Positions 32,061 through 43,997 of a DNA stretch of 64,000 nucleotides are shown piece by piece. The stretch's first letter is position 1. Each line of letters begins with the position of its first letter. Location: contig SADC01000367.1 in NCBI GenBank assembly GCA_004194705.1, positions 62,001 to 126,000 of the forward strand, given 5' to 3'. The stretch is from Ditylenchus dipsaci (lineage: Eukaryota; Nematoda; Chromadorea; Rhabditida; Anguinidae). The position numbers and the translations under genes were made by a program. The notes under the pieces were generated by a model, which was not told the DNA's origin, did no database searches, and worked only from the letters and a program-made list of their open reading frames with translations.

Positions 32061-32436
32061 GTCTCTAGTTTCAAGCCCTAAAACACACAAAAAAAGTAGT
32101 TAAAATCTCTTTTTGGAGGACTTGTTATAATATACTCCGGTCCTATTTTTCAACCCCTGAAAAACCTTGAAATTTTGAATCGAAAATGGCCTTAAAGCTG
32201 AATCCACAATGAAAAGGCTGTTTGCCAAATGCTAAACCAGACTTTACGCTCAAAAATAGCCATAACTTTTTTTAAGTTTTAAAAAATTATTCTGTCTGTG
32301 CCATCCGGTAGCTAAAATAAACCCGGCAATTCAAAAAAATTTCCTAATCATTGAACTTCTGTACGGATTTTCAACTTGGATTCTAAACAAAAAAGACTAG
32401 AACTTAGCTTTAGGTGTGGTTTTGTTAGAAACCAAG

Positions 32437-33318
32437 GTTGCAGTGACGAATCTCCAAACCCCCCCCCCCCACAAGGACTGATCAGGTGGAGGAGATAACT
32501 TCATATTCGTGTTTCTCGACCCCGATTTCATGAGAAAGCCGCGCGTTTTTTGGTTCTGAGAGAAAAAAAAAATTCGAACCACAGGGGGTATCATGGTTTT
32601 TTAGTCAAAATTTGAAAAATTTAAATTGGCGCCTTTTGAAGTTAAAAGGGAATAAGGCTGTATTGGGAGGGGAAGGGAATAAAAGGGGCCACTTTTATGG
32701 CAGAACATTATAAATTTGAATATCTATATTCTTCGACTGCCTCACCATATTTTTCAACTGGGCCGTGGCAAAAAAAGACTCTATATGCTTTTATGGTCAA
32801 GAGTACTTCTCGGAATCATGTCTAAGGTAAGTGTGTGCGCGCATCTCTAACTCTCAAGCCCCTGCGCCCCGAAGGGGGCTTGGGGGCTTGGAGTTGAGAT
32901 GCGCACACCCACATACCTTAGACACAAATCACTCGAAAGTGACTCTGGATGCATGAAAAAGCATGCATACCAGAGTTTATTTATGCGGTAGGCCCAGTAT
33001 TCAAAACTATGTTCAACATCTTCTTGTTAGTGGCCCTTGTGTGATTAGTGGCCCCCTTTTATTCCCTTCCCCTCCCAATACAGCCCTTATTCCCTTTTAA
33101 ATTCAAAAGGCGCCAATTTAAATTTTTCAAATTTTGACTAAAAAACCATGATACCCCCCTGTGGATTGAAAAAAATTTTTTTTCTCAGAACCAAAAAAAA
33201 AGACTCTATATGCTTTTATGGTCAAGATGGTTTCTCATGAAATCGGGGTCGAGAAACACGAATATGAAGTTATCTCCTTCACCTGATCAGTCCCGTGGGG
33301 GGATTCTGAACTCAAGCC
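32437..33318. mobile_element. Foldback element FB, 8-bp target duplication, with hairpin core
   Basis: Bordered by identical AAACCAAG (32429-32436 and 33319-33326). The arms include ATATTCGTGTTTCTCGAC, GGTATCATGGTTTTTTAG, AATTGGCGCCTTTTGAA and GGGCTGTATTGGGAGGGG and their complements in mirror order. The centre is UUCG-hairpin copy 3. The end GTTGCAGTGACGAATC resembles the last bases of the window (63969-63985, GTTGCAGTTTCGAATCC), so another copy begins there. Confidence 0.78.
32757..32998 (+). repeat. UUCG-hairpin family, copy 3 (core flipped)
   Basis: The flanks GACTCTATATGC and TTTATGCGGTAGGCCC are in the same orientation as copies 1 and 2, but the loop reads CCCCGAAGGGGG, the reverse complement of CCCCTTCGGGG. 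The core has inverted relative to its flanks, which a palindrome permits. Confidence 0.75.
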
Positions 33319-33632
33319 AAACCAAGTTGGAAAATCCGTACAGAAGTTCAATAATTAGGAAAGAATCTGGATTCCCGTGCACCACTCTCTTATTAGCGTG
33401 GACATGCCCCTTTAAAGAGAAGTTTCTTAAGTAAATCGACCATGCTGAACAGGAATCTGGTGTGAGGATTTATAAATTGCACGATTTTCTAGTCGAACAA
33501 ATTTTTAAAAGAAATTTTTTATTTGATTAAGACGTCTGCTTCACCAAAAACCTATTTTATTAACTTTAAACTACGACAAGCCATTAGAAAGCCCAGACAA
33601 AGAACTTTCTTTTGAGCATAAAAGAAAATGCT

Positions 33633-33765
33633 GAGCTACGTAAGTCGACTGCTAACCAGCCTGAAGAAAGAGGGGAATAAACTTTATATACGCATCGCCT
33701 TAGACACATGTTCGACTCTTACTGGCCGCACACCCTATTTTCATCTCTTTTTATTGAGAAGTTTG
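33633..33765 (+). repeat. SINE-like repeat, family 1, copy
   Basis: Head TGAGCTACGTAAGTCGACTG then CTGCTAACCAGCCTGAAG resembles a tRNA A-box and anticodon arm, then TATATACGCATCGCCTTAGA, then a B-box-like GTTCGACTC. Relatives: 34150-34262 and 38930-39090 on the minus strand and 38190-38450 on the plus strand. Confidence 0.6.
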
Positions 33766-33999
33766 GTGTCAAGATGATCCTCACATTCTTGGCTATTAAA
33801 CAAAACCATTAGCGCAGGTTTTCACACCTACTGGAGCTTATTTATAGGCTAAAATAAGCAAAATTTCCGAAAGCCAATGGGTTCGGGGTTTTCTGGTTGT
33901 CTGGTTTGTTTATTATTTTCTGATTCTTATCTACGAGTCACATGTTTCGTATGCCAAAATGTAGCCAAGGTTCTAGCTTCCATTTAAGCGATCATATGA

Positions 34000-34262
34000 A
34001 AAAAGGTAATATTTTGTCAGAGCTAAAATTAAAAAACATTTAACGATTTCTAATTCCATGTCATCCTTTGTTTTGATGGTCATTACATAATATCCCAAAA
34101 TTAGGCCATTTACTGACAGTAAAGCAGTGTTGGAAATATTTGCAATCGATTCCTTAATAGTTTTAAGTGTATAAGTCAAAAAAATTAAGAAAAAACAAGT
34201 AAGATATGCACCCAGGGGATTCGAACCTTCGACCTCAGACGATGCGTATATAAAGTTTCCTT
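34000..34262 (-). repeat. SINE-like repeat, family 1, minus copy
   Basis: Minus-strand order: TATATACGCATCGTCTGAGG, then B box GGTTCGAATCC, then GGAATCGATTGCAAATATTT and CACTGCTTTACTGTCAGTAA, matching the 38190-38450 copy. Confidence 0.65.
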
Positions 34263-34391
34263 CCCCTTTAGAGTTTTCTAAAGCCGTCTGTATATATTTT
34301 TGCAGTATATATTTAACAAAATTTCAACTCTCAAATCCTTGTCAAAAAATGAGGACGCGTATTATAACAGATGGGGGATTTTTAGAGCATA

Positions 34392-34655
34392 CCGTAAATG
34401 CTCTAATTGAAAGCCCATGGGCTTGAATTAGAACACACAACTCCCAAGAAAGTTGTGACATTGTATTTTTAAGTATAAAAACTTCAAAAAAGGGCAGACG
34501 ATTACTCAAAACTGTAGATAAGAAACCGGGCTATTTTTGGGTGGCTGTGCGCCTAAAATTCTGAATGCTTCATATCTAAAAATACAATGCTACAACCTAC
34601 TTGGGGACTAGTGTGTTCTAATTCAAGCCCACGGCTTCAATTAGAGCATTTACGG
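34392..34655. mobile_element. TA-flanked MITE, CCGTAAATGCTC ends
   Basis: The left end CCGTAAATGCTCTAATTGAA and right end TTCAATTAGAGCATTTACGG are complementary, with TA at 34390-34391 and 34656-34657. The arms continue through GGGCTTGAATTAGAACACAC. It lies directly downstream of the histone H3 gene. Confidence 0.82.
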
Positions 34656-34706
34656 TATATGGTATGTAAATAAAAAAAATTCTCTGTTTAAATTTTACTA
34701 CTATTA

Positions 34707-35326
<620 letters not shown>

Positions 35327-35888
35327 CCCCTCCTGGATGGCCTGCTTGGCTTGGATGACTAGTCACGCCCACACCTTTTGGCTAGAGAGTAGATGGAGAG
35401 GATAAGCACATTTGGCGCCAAAATTTGGAGGGACTTTGCAAAACCAATAGAAGCGATGGTTGTTAGTGCTTTTGGAAGTGTAAATAATGTTTGCCTTTGC
35501 TGGCTGTGGGTTAATCGATGAAAAACAAACATTTTGCTGAGTAGAGGATGGAAAAAAGGAGAGCTCATAATCTTAGAGACATCAAAAGCGTTTGTAAATA
35601 CTTTGTGCATAAATACAATCAATGTAGAATGGGGAAAAAATAAAAGTGAATGTGTTTATATTAACCAGGGAATCTCAAGTAGTGGTTTTTTTTCAAAAAC
35701 TTCATTGACAGATTTTTTTTTGAGATTCTTGCAGAGCACTTCAAAGTTACATTATAAAGTGCTGCTGATATGTCCAGGTCCTTTGAAAAATAAGGAAGAC
35801 CGGTCCCTACTAAGTTACCTAAAACCCATGATATGGGATTTAGCCCATGGGTATCACGCTTTTTAGCCCATTTTTCGGAGCAATTTAC

Positions 35889-36137
35889 CTTTACCCCACC
35901 ACTCAATTAACCTTGACCCCACCAGCCAACCAGCTTGGGGACCAAGACAAAAATTTTTCCATGTTTCAATACCAATATTTTTTTTGCATAAAAATAATTA
36001 AAAATTGCAAATATATTGTTTTTGAGACCTGTTTTTTGAGATTTCAAAGTAAAAATTTCAAATTAATTTTTTTTGTCTTGGTCCCCCAAGCTGATTTTCT
36101 GGTGGGGTCAAGGTTAATTGAGTGGTGGAGGTATAGG
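35889..36137. repeat. Palindrome, CCTTTACCCCACCACTCAAT arms
   Basis: The left arm ACCCCACCACTCAATTAACC and right arm GGTTAATTGAGTGGTGGAGG are complementary. The next blocks AGCTTGGGGACCAAGACAAA and TTTGTCTTGGTCCCCCAAGC also pair. No clear target duplication. Confidence 0.75.
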
Positions 36138-36194
36138 TAAATTTAGCCCATTCTTCAAATCTGCCTTTTTATGAATATTTTGATTATTCAACTT

Positions 36195-36358
36195 GTACGG
36201 GTATTTTTATGATCGGTTTCTCACAAAACAAGGCCTAGAATTAAATTCTAGGCCTTGTTTTGTTAGAAAAAAGTTCAAAATCTGTACAGAAGATCAATGA
36301 TAAGGAAAATTTTTTGAATTGGTGGGCATTACCATATCACTATGAGCATGGTCCTTAA
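36195..36358. mobile_element. TTAA-type MITE (family A), short copy
   Basis: The centre AAAACAAGGCCTAGAATT faces AATTCTAGGCCTTGTTTT perfectly. The right end GAGCATGGTCC is followed by TTAA (36355-36358). The left end has decayed. Confidence 0.6.
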
Positions 36359-36604
36359 AGTCAAGTTTCAATTTTAAAGGGAGGGTGTATATTACGTAGG
36401 ATTTTTGACCATACTTGTTTTCGTTTCTCATTAGTTACTATTATGAATACAGGTTTATCTTTAAATATAGTAATTGGCCGAATTTTCACGTAGAATCCAA
36501 AAGTGTAATCAGAATCGAGGTTTTACTAAAAAAATCCCGAGAAAAACACAAAAATTGACTGAATATTGGACGAAGCTTTTTTCTGCCACGTTTTGGCTGG
36601 GTGG

Positions 36605-37045
36605 CTACGGACTCAGATCCCGAGAACTGAGAACATGAACAGCTCAGCTTTACGAAAACTGATCTCAAAAGAAATTCATATATAGGACAACTCAACATAT
36701 CATACTTTGATCTTTTTGAATACGTGCCCAATGCGGATTTCATTTTTTGCGAACCCATCCCAACTAAAACTCGTCTTTTTGACAATTGGGCGAGAAAATT
36801 TCGAATTATGTGAGAATTCACTTCAAATAAAATGTGATTTTCTGTCAACTCGATCCTTCTGTGTTTCAACTTCAAAATTTCAGGCTTTCTGTTTTTTTGT
36901 GTCATTTAGGTTCGTTTCTCGATCCTTTCAACCTTTACATAGCCTGTTCGTGCCTTTTTAATGTACACTTTCACACAAAATTCAAAATTGTATAGCAAAC
37001 CCTGTTCGATGAGACCAAATGCACGATTTCACCCGCCCGAACCGC
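36605..37045 (+). repeat. Direct repeat, copy 1 (about 440 bases)
   Basis: Shares ordered blocks with 40318-40800: GACTCAGATCCCG, AGAAATTCATATATAGGACA, AACTAAAACTCGTCTTTTTG, GATCCTTTCAACCTTTACAT and ATGCACGATTTCACCC. About 85-90 percent alike by eye. No protein family recognised in either copy. Confidence 0.7.
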
Positions 37046-38189
37046 AAAACCGGTATCAAACCGGTTTTGCAATGCAGTTTTAGATCAAGAGACGTGGTTT
37101 GTTATGATTTTAGCTAAGTTTTATTTTTTCAGGGCAAGCTAGGTGAACATCCGCCCGGACCGGGGCATACATTTTGAAACAAACCTACAATAAAGAGTAA
37201 TATTACAGCCCGCACCGAGAATTACAGACATTTTTCATCGAATAAACAATAAATTAAATATGAAATAGGTGAGTCTAAAGGCACGTTAACAATGAGTGTT
37301 GACTTAAGTGTGAGATCCGCACTCAGGAACACACTCAGTCGTACACAGAGTGTCGACCCGAGTGTCGATCTGAGTTTGGACCTGAGCATTTTTACGCCCA
37401 ATTTTTTTATCAGATGTTGCTTGTCAATAGCTCATTTTGAAGCCTTCAATCTCAGCTACCGGATGGTAACAACAGAAAAAGTTTTAGTGAAGAAAAAAAG
37501 TACAACTCTTCGCACGTCAAAACTTATTGTTCTCGGTGTTTACTGTTAAACTTTTTATTTTTTTTTCGCATTAGCATGTAGCCCTGAATCTTTAGTTTTT
37601 AACAAGCTATAAATTGGCTCAATGTGCTAAGAAAAAGGTTGATAAAAATTCACTTTTATGAAACTACGTCTTTTTCAAAACCATTTGTTTTTCCAATTTT
37701 TCAAATTGCATCGAGCCAGTTCATAGCTTGTTAGAAACTAGAGATCAGAGCTACATCTCAGCCCCTTAAAATGCAAAATCATAATCAATTAACGATTTTT
37801 GCGCCAAATCAAAAAATTCGAAAATTGACTGAGATTTCTATACATGTAACTCCAAGTAATCCTAGGTCTGTAACGGATTTCATTCTTATCTGTTTTAGGT
37901 AAACTTATCCGCAAAAGCTTCCTCACATTCAGGGCATTAAAATAAGTCATCACTCACCTGAAAGATAAGCAAATTTTCAGTTTATAATGAAGTTTTCGAA
38001 AATATACCGAAAAATATACCGGTGTGTCCGGAATTCGTTCAGCCGCAATCAAAAAAGATGGAAGGTCAGTTTTTTGTGTGATAGATATTTCAGGCTTATG
38101 TAGGACCTCAACAGCTTATGCTGTTTCCATATTACTACAGCATTTATAACGTGTCCGTCATTCAGGTATTTACTAGCTCTGCAGTCTGC

Positions 38190-38450
38190 TGAGGTGTCTC
38201 GTCTGATCAAACGACTGCTAAAGCAGGAAGATCGTGCCGATGAAGCGTGGTTGGTGGTTGGAAAGGTGGTTGGAACTTTAAATACGCATCGCCTTTTGTC
38301 GAAAGTTATAATCCCTCTGGGGGTGCTTTAATTTACTTTTTCAGTAAGTTTTTGACTTTCAGGTCCAAAAATCATCGAGCAATCGATTGCAACCATTTTC
38401 AGCACTGCTTTGCCGTCATTAACTGCCTCAATTTTGATTTTGGCAAATGA
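38190..38450 (+). repeat. SINE-like repeat, family 1, plus copy
   Basis: Contains ACGACTGCTAAAGCAGGAAG, AAATACGCATCGCCTTTTGT, then the shared body GAGCAATCGATTGCAACCAT and CAGCACTGCTTTGCCGTCAT. Confidence 0.6.
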
Positions 38451-38929
38451 CCACCAAAATTAGAGGAAACCAGCCAAAATGATGCGTATTTAGACTAATA
38501 TAGCCTGAGCCTCCGCCAAGTTTGCTCACATGTTTAGTGACTTTCTCTTATTTGCTCACATGTTAAGTGACTTTCTAGAGTCAGAATTTCATGGCGAACA
38601 AGATAGATATTTTTTTCACACAAAATCACTTCCGGAAAACAATATAGCTAGCGAAAGTTTGACCAAGGAACAATAGAGTACTATTGAGGGCAGGATTTCG
38701 GTATTATTTAGGAACTGACTTTTATTGCGATTTCAATTTACATAATTTTATACAACCGTATGCTGAAAATGACGGCAAGAAGCAGGGCTACATTTTGAGT
38801 GTAAGGTTGCAAATGAGTATGTAAATTAAAATTGGGAAAAAACGTCAGTTCCAGGATGTTACCGAAAAGTACTGGTATAGTCCTATTGAGGATTTCACCG
38901 AATTGGATTTTTTATATTTTAGCTCTAAC

Positions 38930-39090
38930 TTTATACCAACTTTTCATCTGTATGATAGCTCAAATGAAAGCCCAGAAGCTTGGCTACATTTTGACACTAA
39001 ACTTGTAAATAAAAGGAAAAAAAAATCTGCAGCCAGTGGTAGTCTAACCTGTGACCTAAGGCGATGCGTATATAAAGTTCCCCCCCCCCT
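38930..39090 (-). repeat. SINE-like repeat, family 1, minus copy
   Basis: Minus strand reads TATATACGCATCGCCTTAGG, then TCACAGGTTAGACTACCACT and CTTTTATTTACAAGTTTAG; the B box is degenerate. Confidence 0.5.
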
Positions 39091-39741
39091 TTTAAAAATT
39101 CTTGGCCTTTTGCTGTTTTCAAAGTGATTATGATTTTGAATTTTAAGGGCTGTGACATGCTAATGCGAAAAAATAAAAAAATTGAAAAGTAAACACTGAG
39201 AACAATAAGTTTTAAAAATGTGAGGGGTAAACATATAAATCAAGGGGGTAAACACATAATTTAACGAGTGTTTTCAATTTGAGCCATTTTTTTTTATCTC
39301 AGATGTTGCTTGTCAATAGCTCATTTTGAAGCCCTGAATCTTAGCTACCAGATGGTAACAACAGAAAAAAGTTTTAGTGAAGAAAATAAAATACAATTCT
39401 TCCCGCATTAAAAACATCCCAAATCTCACACTCAGGTCTACACTCATTGTGAACGTGCCTTAACCGAAACAGACAAAAATTTAGCTCGAAAGTACGAAAA
39501 ACCAATTTCAAACAATCAAATTATTTCTCGCCCAATTGTCAAAACAATGAGTTTTATTTGGGATGATTTATTTGGATTTTTTATGCCACGATTCGGCTTA
39601 CTTGCCTTGTTTTAGTTCAGCCAAATCGTGGCATAAAGTAGCCAAATCGTGGCAGAAAAAAGCAAAAGGCTGTAACTAATTTCACCCGTCAAATTATTTT
39701 TTTACCCCGTCAAATTTGAATTTGGGCAAAATACTCATTTA

Positions 39742-40314
39742 CACCGTCAAATTTGTATTTTCGGTGAGATACTGCAGTAAATTTTGCGGGAAACCAAATT
39801 TTATAGTCAAAAATGACTTCGATCGCTCAAAATCCCACCCCAGAGTGGCCAAAAGCACCTGAAAGTTGTTTTTTTGGGGTTTACTAAAAGGGAATAAACT
39901 TTTGCGAAAATTCAATTGGGCGGATCAGAATTTCAGTCCGATGGGCTCAATCGCTCAGAATTTCACCCTGAACCATTCTCAACCATCTTAAACAACCCTA
40001 AACCATTCCAAACAGCTCCAGACCAGTATCTAACTACCCTAAATCAGTGATTGGGGTTGTTTAAGATGGTTGAGAATCGTTCAGGGTGAAATTCTGAGCG
40101 ATTCAGCCGATCGGACCGGAATTCTCATCCTCTAAATCGAATTTTCGCAAAAAGTTTACTTCCCCTATAGTAAACCCCAAAAAACCAACTTTCAGGGGCT
40201 TCTGGCCACTCTGGGGTGGGATTTTGAGCGATCGAAGTCATTTTTGACTATAAAATTTGAATTCCCGCAAAATTTACCGCAGTATCTCATCGAAAATTCA
40301 AATTTGACGGGGTG
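39742..40314. repeat. 570-base palindrome
   Basis: The arms pair through ACACCGTCAAATTTG / CAAATTTGACGGGGT, ATTTTGCGGGAA / TTCCCGCAAAAT, GACTTCGATCGCTCAAAATC / its complement, and TCTCAACCATCTTAAACAAC / GTTGTTTAAGATGGTTGAGA. The centre is CCTAAACC..CAGTGATTGG. It lies directly beside the direct repeat 40318-40800. Confidence 0.85.
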
Positions 40315-40317
40315 GCA

Positions 40318-40800
40318 TCGGACTCAGATCCCGGAAACTGAGAATACGGACAACTCGGCTTTTCAAAAACTCATCTCAAAAGAAATTCATATATAGGACA
40401 ACTCCACACAATTATACTGATCTTTTTGAATACCCGCCTAATGCGGAATTCATTTTAGGACAACTCATCCCAACTAAAACTCATCTTTTTGACAATTGGG
40501 CGGGAAAATTTTGAATTATGGACAATTCACTTCAAATAAAATTTGATTTTCTGGCAACTCGATCATTTTGTCTTTCAACTTCCAACCTTTAGGCCTTTTG
40601 TCTTATCGTGTCATTTAGGTTCGTTTCTCGATCCTTTCAACCTTTACATAGCCTGGTCGTGCCTTTTGACTGTGCACTTTCAGACAAAATTTAAAAAAAT
40701 CAATTTTTGAATTTAACAACACTGCCGCACGTAAAATCGTATAACAAACACTGTTTGATAACACCAAATGCACGATTTTACCCACCCGAACCCCAAAACA
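40318..40800 (+). repeat. Direct repeat, copy 2
   Basis: Partner of 36605-37045, same orientation, 3.7 kb apart. No gene is recognised between 40800 and 41350, only TAGGTGGATATCCACC-like phrases near 40830, 40980 and 41110. Confidence 0.7.
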
Positions 40801-41360
40801 TGGAGTGGGTACGTTCGGGTAGATGGATATCCACCGGGATGCCCTGAAAAATAAAAGTTATCCAAAATTGAAAACAAACCATTTTTATCAACTTAAAATC
40901 GTATAGGGGATCGTATTTGTTAGGACCGAAATTGCGATTTTCCCTACCGAAATCTCAAAACCCGGAGTGGTACCTTTCGGGTAGGTGGACACCACCGAGA
41001 TAGTTTACAAAATCAAAAGTTAGTCTAAATAAAAAAGACACCAATTTTCCTAACCCAGAAATCTATTTTCTATTTTTTATTTTTAAATCTATTTTTATTT
41101 TCAGGGCATCCAGGTAGATATCCACCTGACTAGGTGGTCCCAAACCTGGATTTTGGGTGGCTAAATTCGGAATTTTGACTTCCGAGCACGATAAACCACA
41201 TGGAAATCTAACCTAACTATTACGCTTTAAAAAATTACAAAATCTAAATTTTGTTATCTCCATTCTATTCAACCCAAACTTTATTCTGCATACAGCACAC
41301 AAAAAACACGCGTTACATCACAACACAGTAAATTAAACTTCTCAAAATAACATCGACAAT

Positions 41361-41497
41361 TTAGCCTCTTCTGTTTTGCGTCAGTCCTCCTGTAGGTGAT
41401 GGTGGCGGAATTTTCTTATACCAATCGCTCTTCTTCTTTTGCACTGCCTGATTTATTCCTGTAGCAAAGATGATCGGCTGATGAACCCCATAAAGCG
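41361..41497 (-). CDS. Possible last exon of an unrecognised gene
   Basis: A splice acceptor (TTTTTAG) is followed by 44 codons and a stop: LYGVHQPIIFATGINQAVQK, then KKSDWYKKIPPPSPTGGLTQ and NRRG. The composition, a proline-rich tail and good codon structure suggest a real C-terminal exon, but I recognise no family. A candidate preceding exon lies within about 41550-41740 on the same strand, where two frames are open, so its sequence cannot be settled. There is no link to the Harbinger remains that follow. Confidence 0.35.
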
Positions 41498-42427
41498 CTA
41501 AAAATAACTCTTAAGTTTTTCTATGCATCAAAAAATGCATCCGTTACGTGTGCAGTTTGCGTGCGACTTGGAATAAGCCGACTTGCACGATGCGGAAAGA
41601 CTTCTCATGCCTCTGTCACCCCGCTCCGAAAGAATGCTCGAGCTGTGATGAACTTCTGCGTCACCACACATGCTTGGCACATCCCGTTGCGCCTGTGTGG
41701 TCAGGTGTGTGGAGAATTACGTCTTTACTAGTTGTTGTCGCACGAACTATCTTCAAACGTTTAATCGATACCAGGATATATTCACTTATCATACCCTTTC
41801 CAAAAAGAGGTTAATCTATCGTCCGTATAAATTTCAATTAAACCCATTTAAAAGTTGCTTGTCTGGATCTCTCTAGGTGCATGCTTTGTGTTTTTTAATT
41901 TTTTATTCACGAGTTTGGTATCAGTCTCTTAGAGGCCAAGTAGACTGTCAACGGTTACACAATTATTGAAGCTAAAACCTACTTAAGATTTCAAACCTGC
42001 TTTTTATCAAAAATCGCCCATTTTTGTTACTCGCTTCTTTGATATTCTATAATATAAAATTCCCTGCTCATTTTCGATGTTCTTGCACAGCCCGGTGCAG
42101 CCTAGAACTTTATCCGAGAAATGTTGCTACGCAAACAGGAGACTTTTTGAACCGTTCCTTACCAGAGCAGCCTTCCCAGCTACTCACATTTCTAAGTCAT
42201 TTTGATATAAAAACATTTCCATCAAGTTTTTTGTGCAGCTCTAGTTTAGAAATTTGCTACCGTCCTTTCAAACATAAATAAAATAAGTAAAGGGGCGCTA
42301 GTAGCAAACACCCCTCCCTCCAAATCTGACCTTTCAAGAATTGCTGTAACTACCCTTTGGACAACAAATTTAGGCTTACGGAAGTTGCGACTAATAAATG
42401 CGTGACGCTATTTTTCTGGGGTCTGGG

Positions 42428-42574
42428 AAATATATCTGAATAGTCTTTACTTCAGTTTTAGAAGGAAAATTAGTTTAATTTAAGTTCAACTCAATCGATG
42501 AAAAAACATAAAGTAAATATATCTGAATAGTCTTTACTTCAGTTTTTAAAAGGAAAAATTTAGTTTAATTTAAG
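42428..42574 (+). repeat. 58-base direct repeat pair
   Basis: AAATATATCTGAATAGTCTT and the following bases occur at 42428-42484 and 42517-42574, separated by about 32 bases. It lies just beyond the end of the Harbinger transposase remains. Confidence 0.75.
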
Positions 42575-42589
42575 TGAAACTGGGGCATA

Positions 42590-43145
42590 AAGACAAGTGA
42601 AGAAGAGAACATTTCAAATCATTTTTTCCTGCCAATCCACAGAACCGCGTCCACTCAAATAATTCACTAGTGTCTCGCGTGTTAGGATTGCCTCTTTTCC
42701 TGCTTTGGTGCTTGCACTTGACATGAGATATTCGGCAGTTGATTGTTGAGCAGCGAACGCCAAATCCCGTTGTCTTCATCCCCATCATTCGCCAAACGCC
42801 TTGGGTCATAATTGGTGTGCTCTTCTAGGATAAAGTTGTGTAGGCAAACCGCGGCTTTGACAATCCAGTCTGCTGTCTCTACGAATTGAGAATTTCCGAA
42901 GGCTAAAGAATAAGACCATTGAACAACGAAACATAAGGCAAAAAAATTTGTACTTCACCTTTGTCCCACTAATTCTAGAAGCTTGTTAAAAACACTTAGC
43001 TCCATTCTCATATATTGGTGAAATTTTAGTGGGAAGGCCTTCAATCGAAGAAACAACCGGTGATGCTCGCCGTCCTCGGAACGATTTAACAATAGCGGGT
43101 GTATCCAGTACTTTCTCTTATTTTGTCGGCGCAGTAGCATTAGTA
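42590..43145 (-). pseudogene. PIF/Harbinger transposase with the catalytic middle missing
   Basis: The N-terminal exon 42960-43145 reads RRQNKRKYWIHPLLLNRSED and FHQYMRMELSVFNKLLELV, the conserved start of HARBI1-type transposases (..YWVHPL...R...G.....F..YFRM....F..LL). After a short intron the next exon (about 42590-42905) jumps to the C-terminal part: VKAAVCLHNFILEEHTNYDP, then RETLVNYLSGRGSVDWQEK. The DDE nuclease core, about 200 residues, is absent, so this copy cannot cut DNA. The partner MADF gene lies immediately upstream on the same strand. Confidence 0.78.
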
Positions 43146-43299
43146 GCGCAAGAACAAGTTAGACTTACCATACTCACTTTTATTGGTTTCCTTAGACACA
43201 CAGTCAGTGTTGCGAAGAGTGCTTTCTCTCCTAAAAAATCAAGTAGTATACACTAAGCTCAACAATAGTTTGTGTAAAAACTCACTCTTTGCGGTACTC

Positions 43300-43688
43300 C
43301 ATGAAAGGATCCATAAAACTCATTGAACCGAAATGCGGCCATAAAAACTTTCATTCATAAGCACCAGCTCCACTAGGCTTTGCTTTCTTTTCTTTGACAT
43401 ATCGATCTCGGAGACTTTTCATACGGATCTTGCTTTTTCTCCATCTAAAAAATTCTCTATCTAATTGACAAGTTGGTTTATTTTTGCCAGCCTTCGAATG
43501 CTCCTCAGATTGAGCTGCGATCTTTGCCCAGACATCTTTCGATCCTTGAGATATTCTTTGTCAGCCTTGTTGTAGAGACTCGGATGTGCCTGTACGAGAG
43601 AGATGAGCAAATCGTTAGCATTCTTCTTTTTCTTGACAGAACCTTCCTCTTTGATTTCTTTTACGCTGTCGACAATATTGACTGGCAC
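43300..43688 (-). pseudogene. MADF (Myb/SANT-like) partner protein of a Harbinger element
   Basis: On the minus strand: LLISLVQAHPSLYNKADKEY, KDRK, then after one missing base VWAKIAAQSEEHSKAGKNK, RWRKSKIRMKSLRDRYVKEK, KAKPSGAGAYE and FLWPHFGSMSFMD. This is the MADF pattern (L...V..HP.LY......Y.DR......W..IA......RW..LRD.Y..E....SG). PIF/Harbinger elements encode such a DNA-binding partner beside the transposase. A TGA replaces the expected Trp after GAYE. The frame break is a one-base loss, possibly GG read as G. Confidence 0.75.
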
Positions 43689-43884
43689 CTTGATGTATGG
43701 ATTGGAAAGTAAAAAAATATATTAACTAGGTGTAAATGTGTCCGTGTACACGAAAATTTGAAGGAAAAGCAAAGAAAAGGCATGGCTTCACATGATAAAA
43801 AAAAGAATAAGCAAAAACACTCTCGCCTGCCGCGCGTTTTTCTAAAAACGCGCGCGTTTGCCGCGGCTTAGCTACCGCGCGGCA

Positions 43885-43997
43885 GAGCACCCACAATGGA
43901 CGCGTTTTTCTGACGCGTTTCCGCGCGCGTTACCGCTGCCGCTACCGCTGCCGCTACCGCTGCCGCTACCGCTGCCGCAACCGCGTCCATTGTGGGA
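43885..43997. repeat. Palindrome with TACCGCTGCCGC minisatellite
   Basis: The left end CACCCACAATGGACGCG faces CGCGTCCATTGTGGG. Between them four to five copies of TACCGCTGCCGC (43931-43980). Just before it, GCGCGTTTTTCTAAAAACGC forms a hairpin at 43835-43854. A strongly GC-rich island. Confidence 0.8.

Larger units (their letters stand above)
32327..33416. mobile_element. TTAA-type MITE (family A) split by a foldback element
   Basis: The left half (CATTGAACTTCTGTACGGAT, then GTTTTGTTAGAAACCAAG) ends at 32436. The right half resumes at 33319 with AAACCAAG and runs TACAGAAGTTCAATAATTAG to GGACATGCCCC and TTTAAAG. Joined in mind, the halves make one ordinary family A MITE, so the intervening 882 bases are a later insertion. 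Confidence 0.75.
37279..39462. repeat. 2.2 kb unit with inverted ends
   Basis: The left end GGCACGTTAACAATGAGTGT and the right end ACACTCATTGTGAACGTGCC are complementary. TTCTGTTGTTACCATC-type blocks also recur inverted inside (37460 and 39350). The interior contains two SINE-like family 1 copies and no recognised gene. The ends are related to the smaller palindrome 15741-16154. Confidence 0.6.

Noticed and set aside
41548..41876. Plus-strand cysteine-rich frame starting MCSLRATWNKPT
   Set aside because: No splice or family support, and the opposite strand carries the better exon signal.
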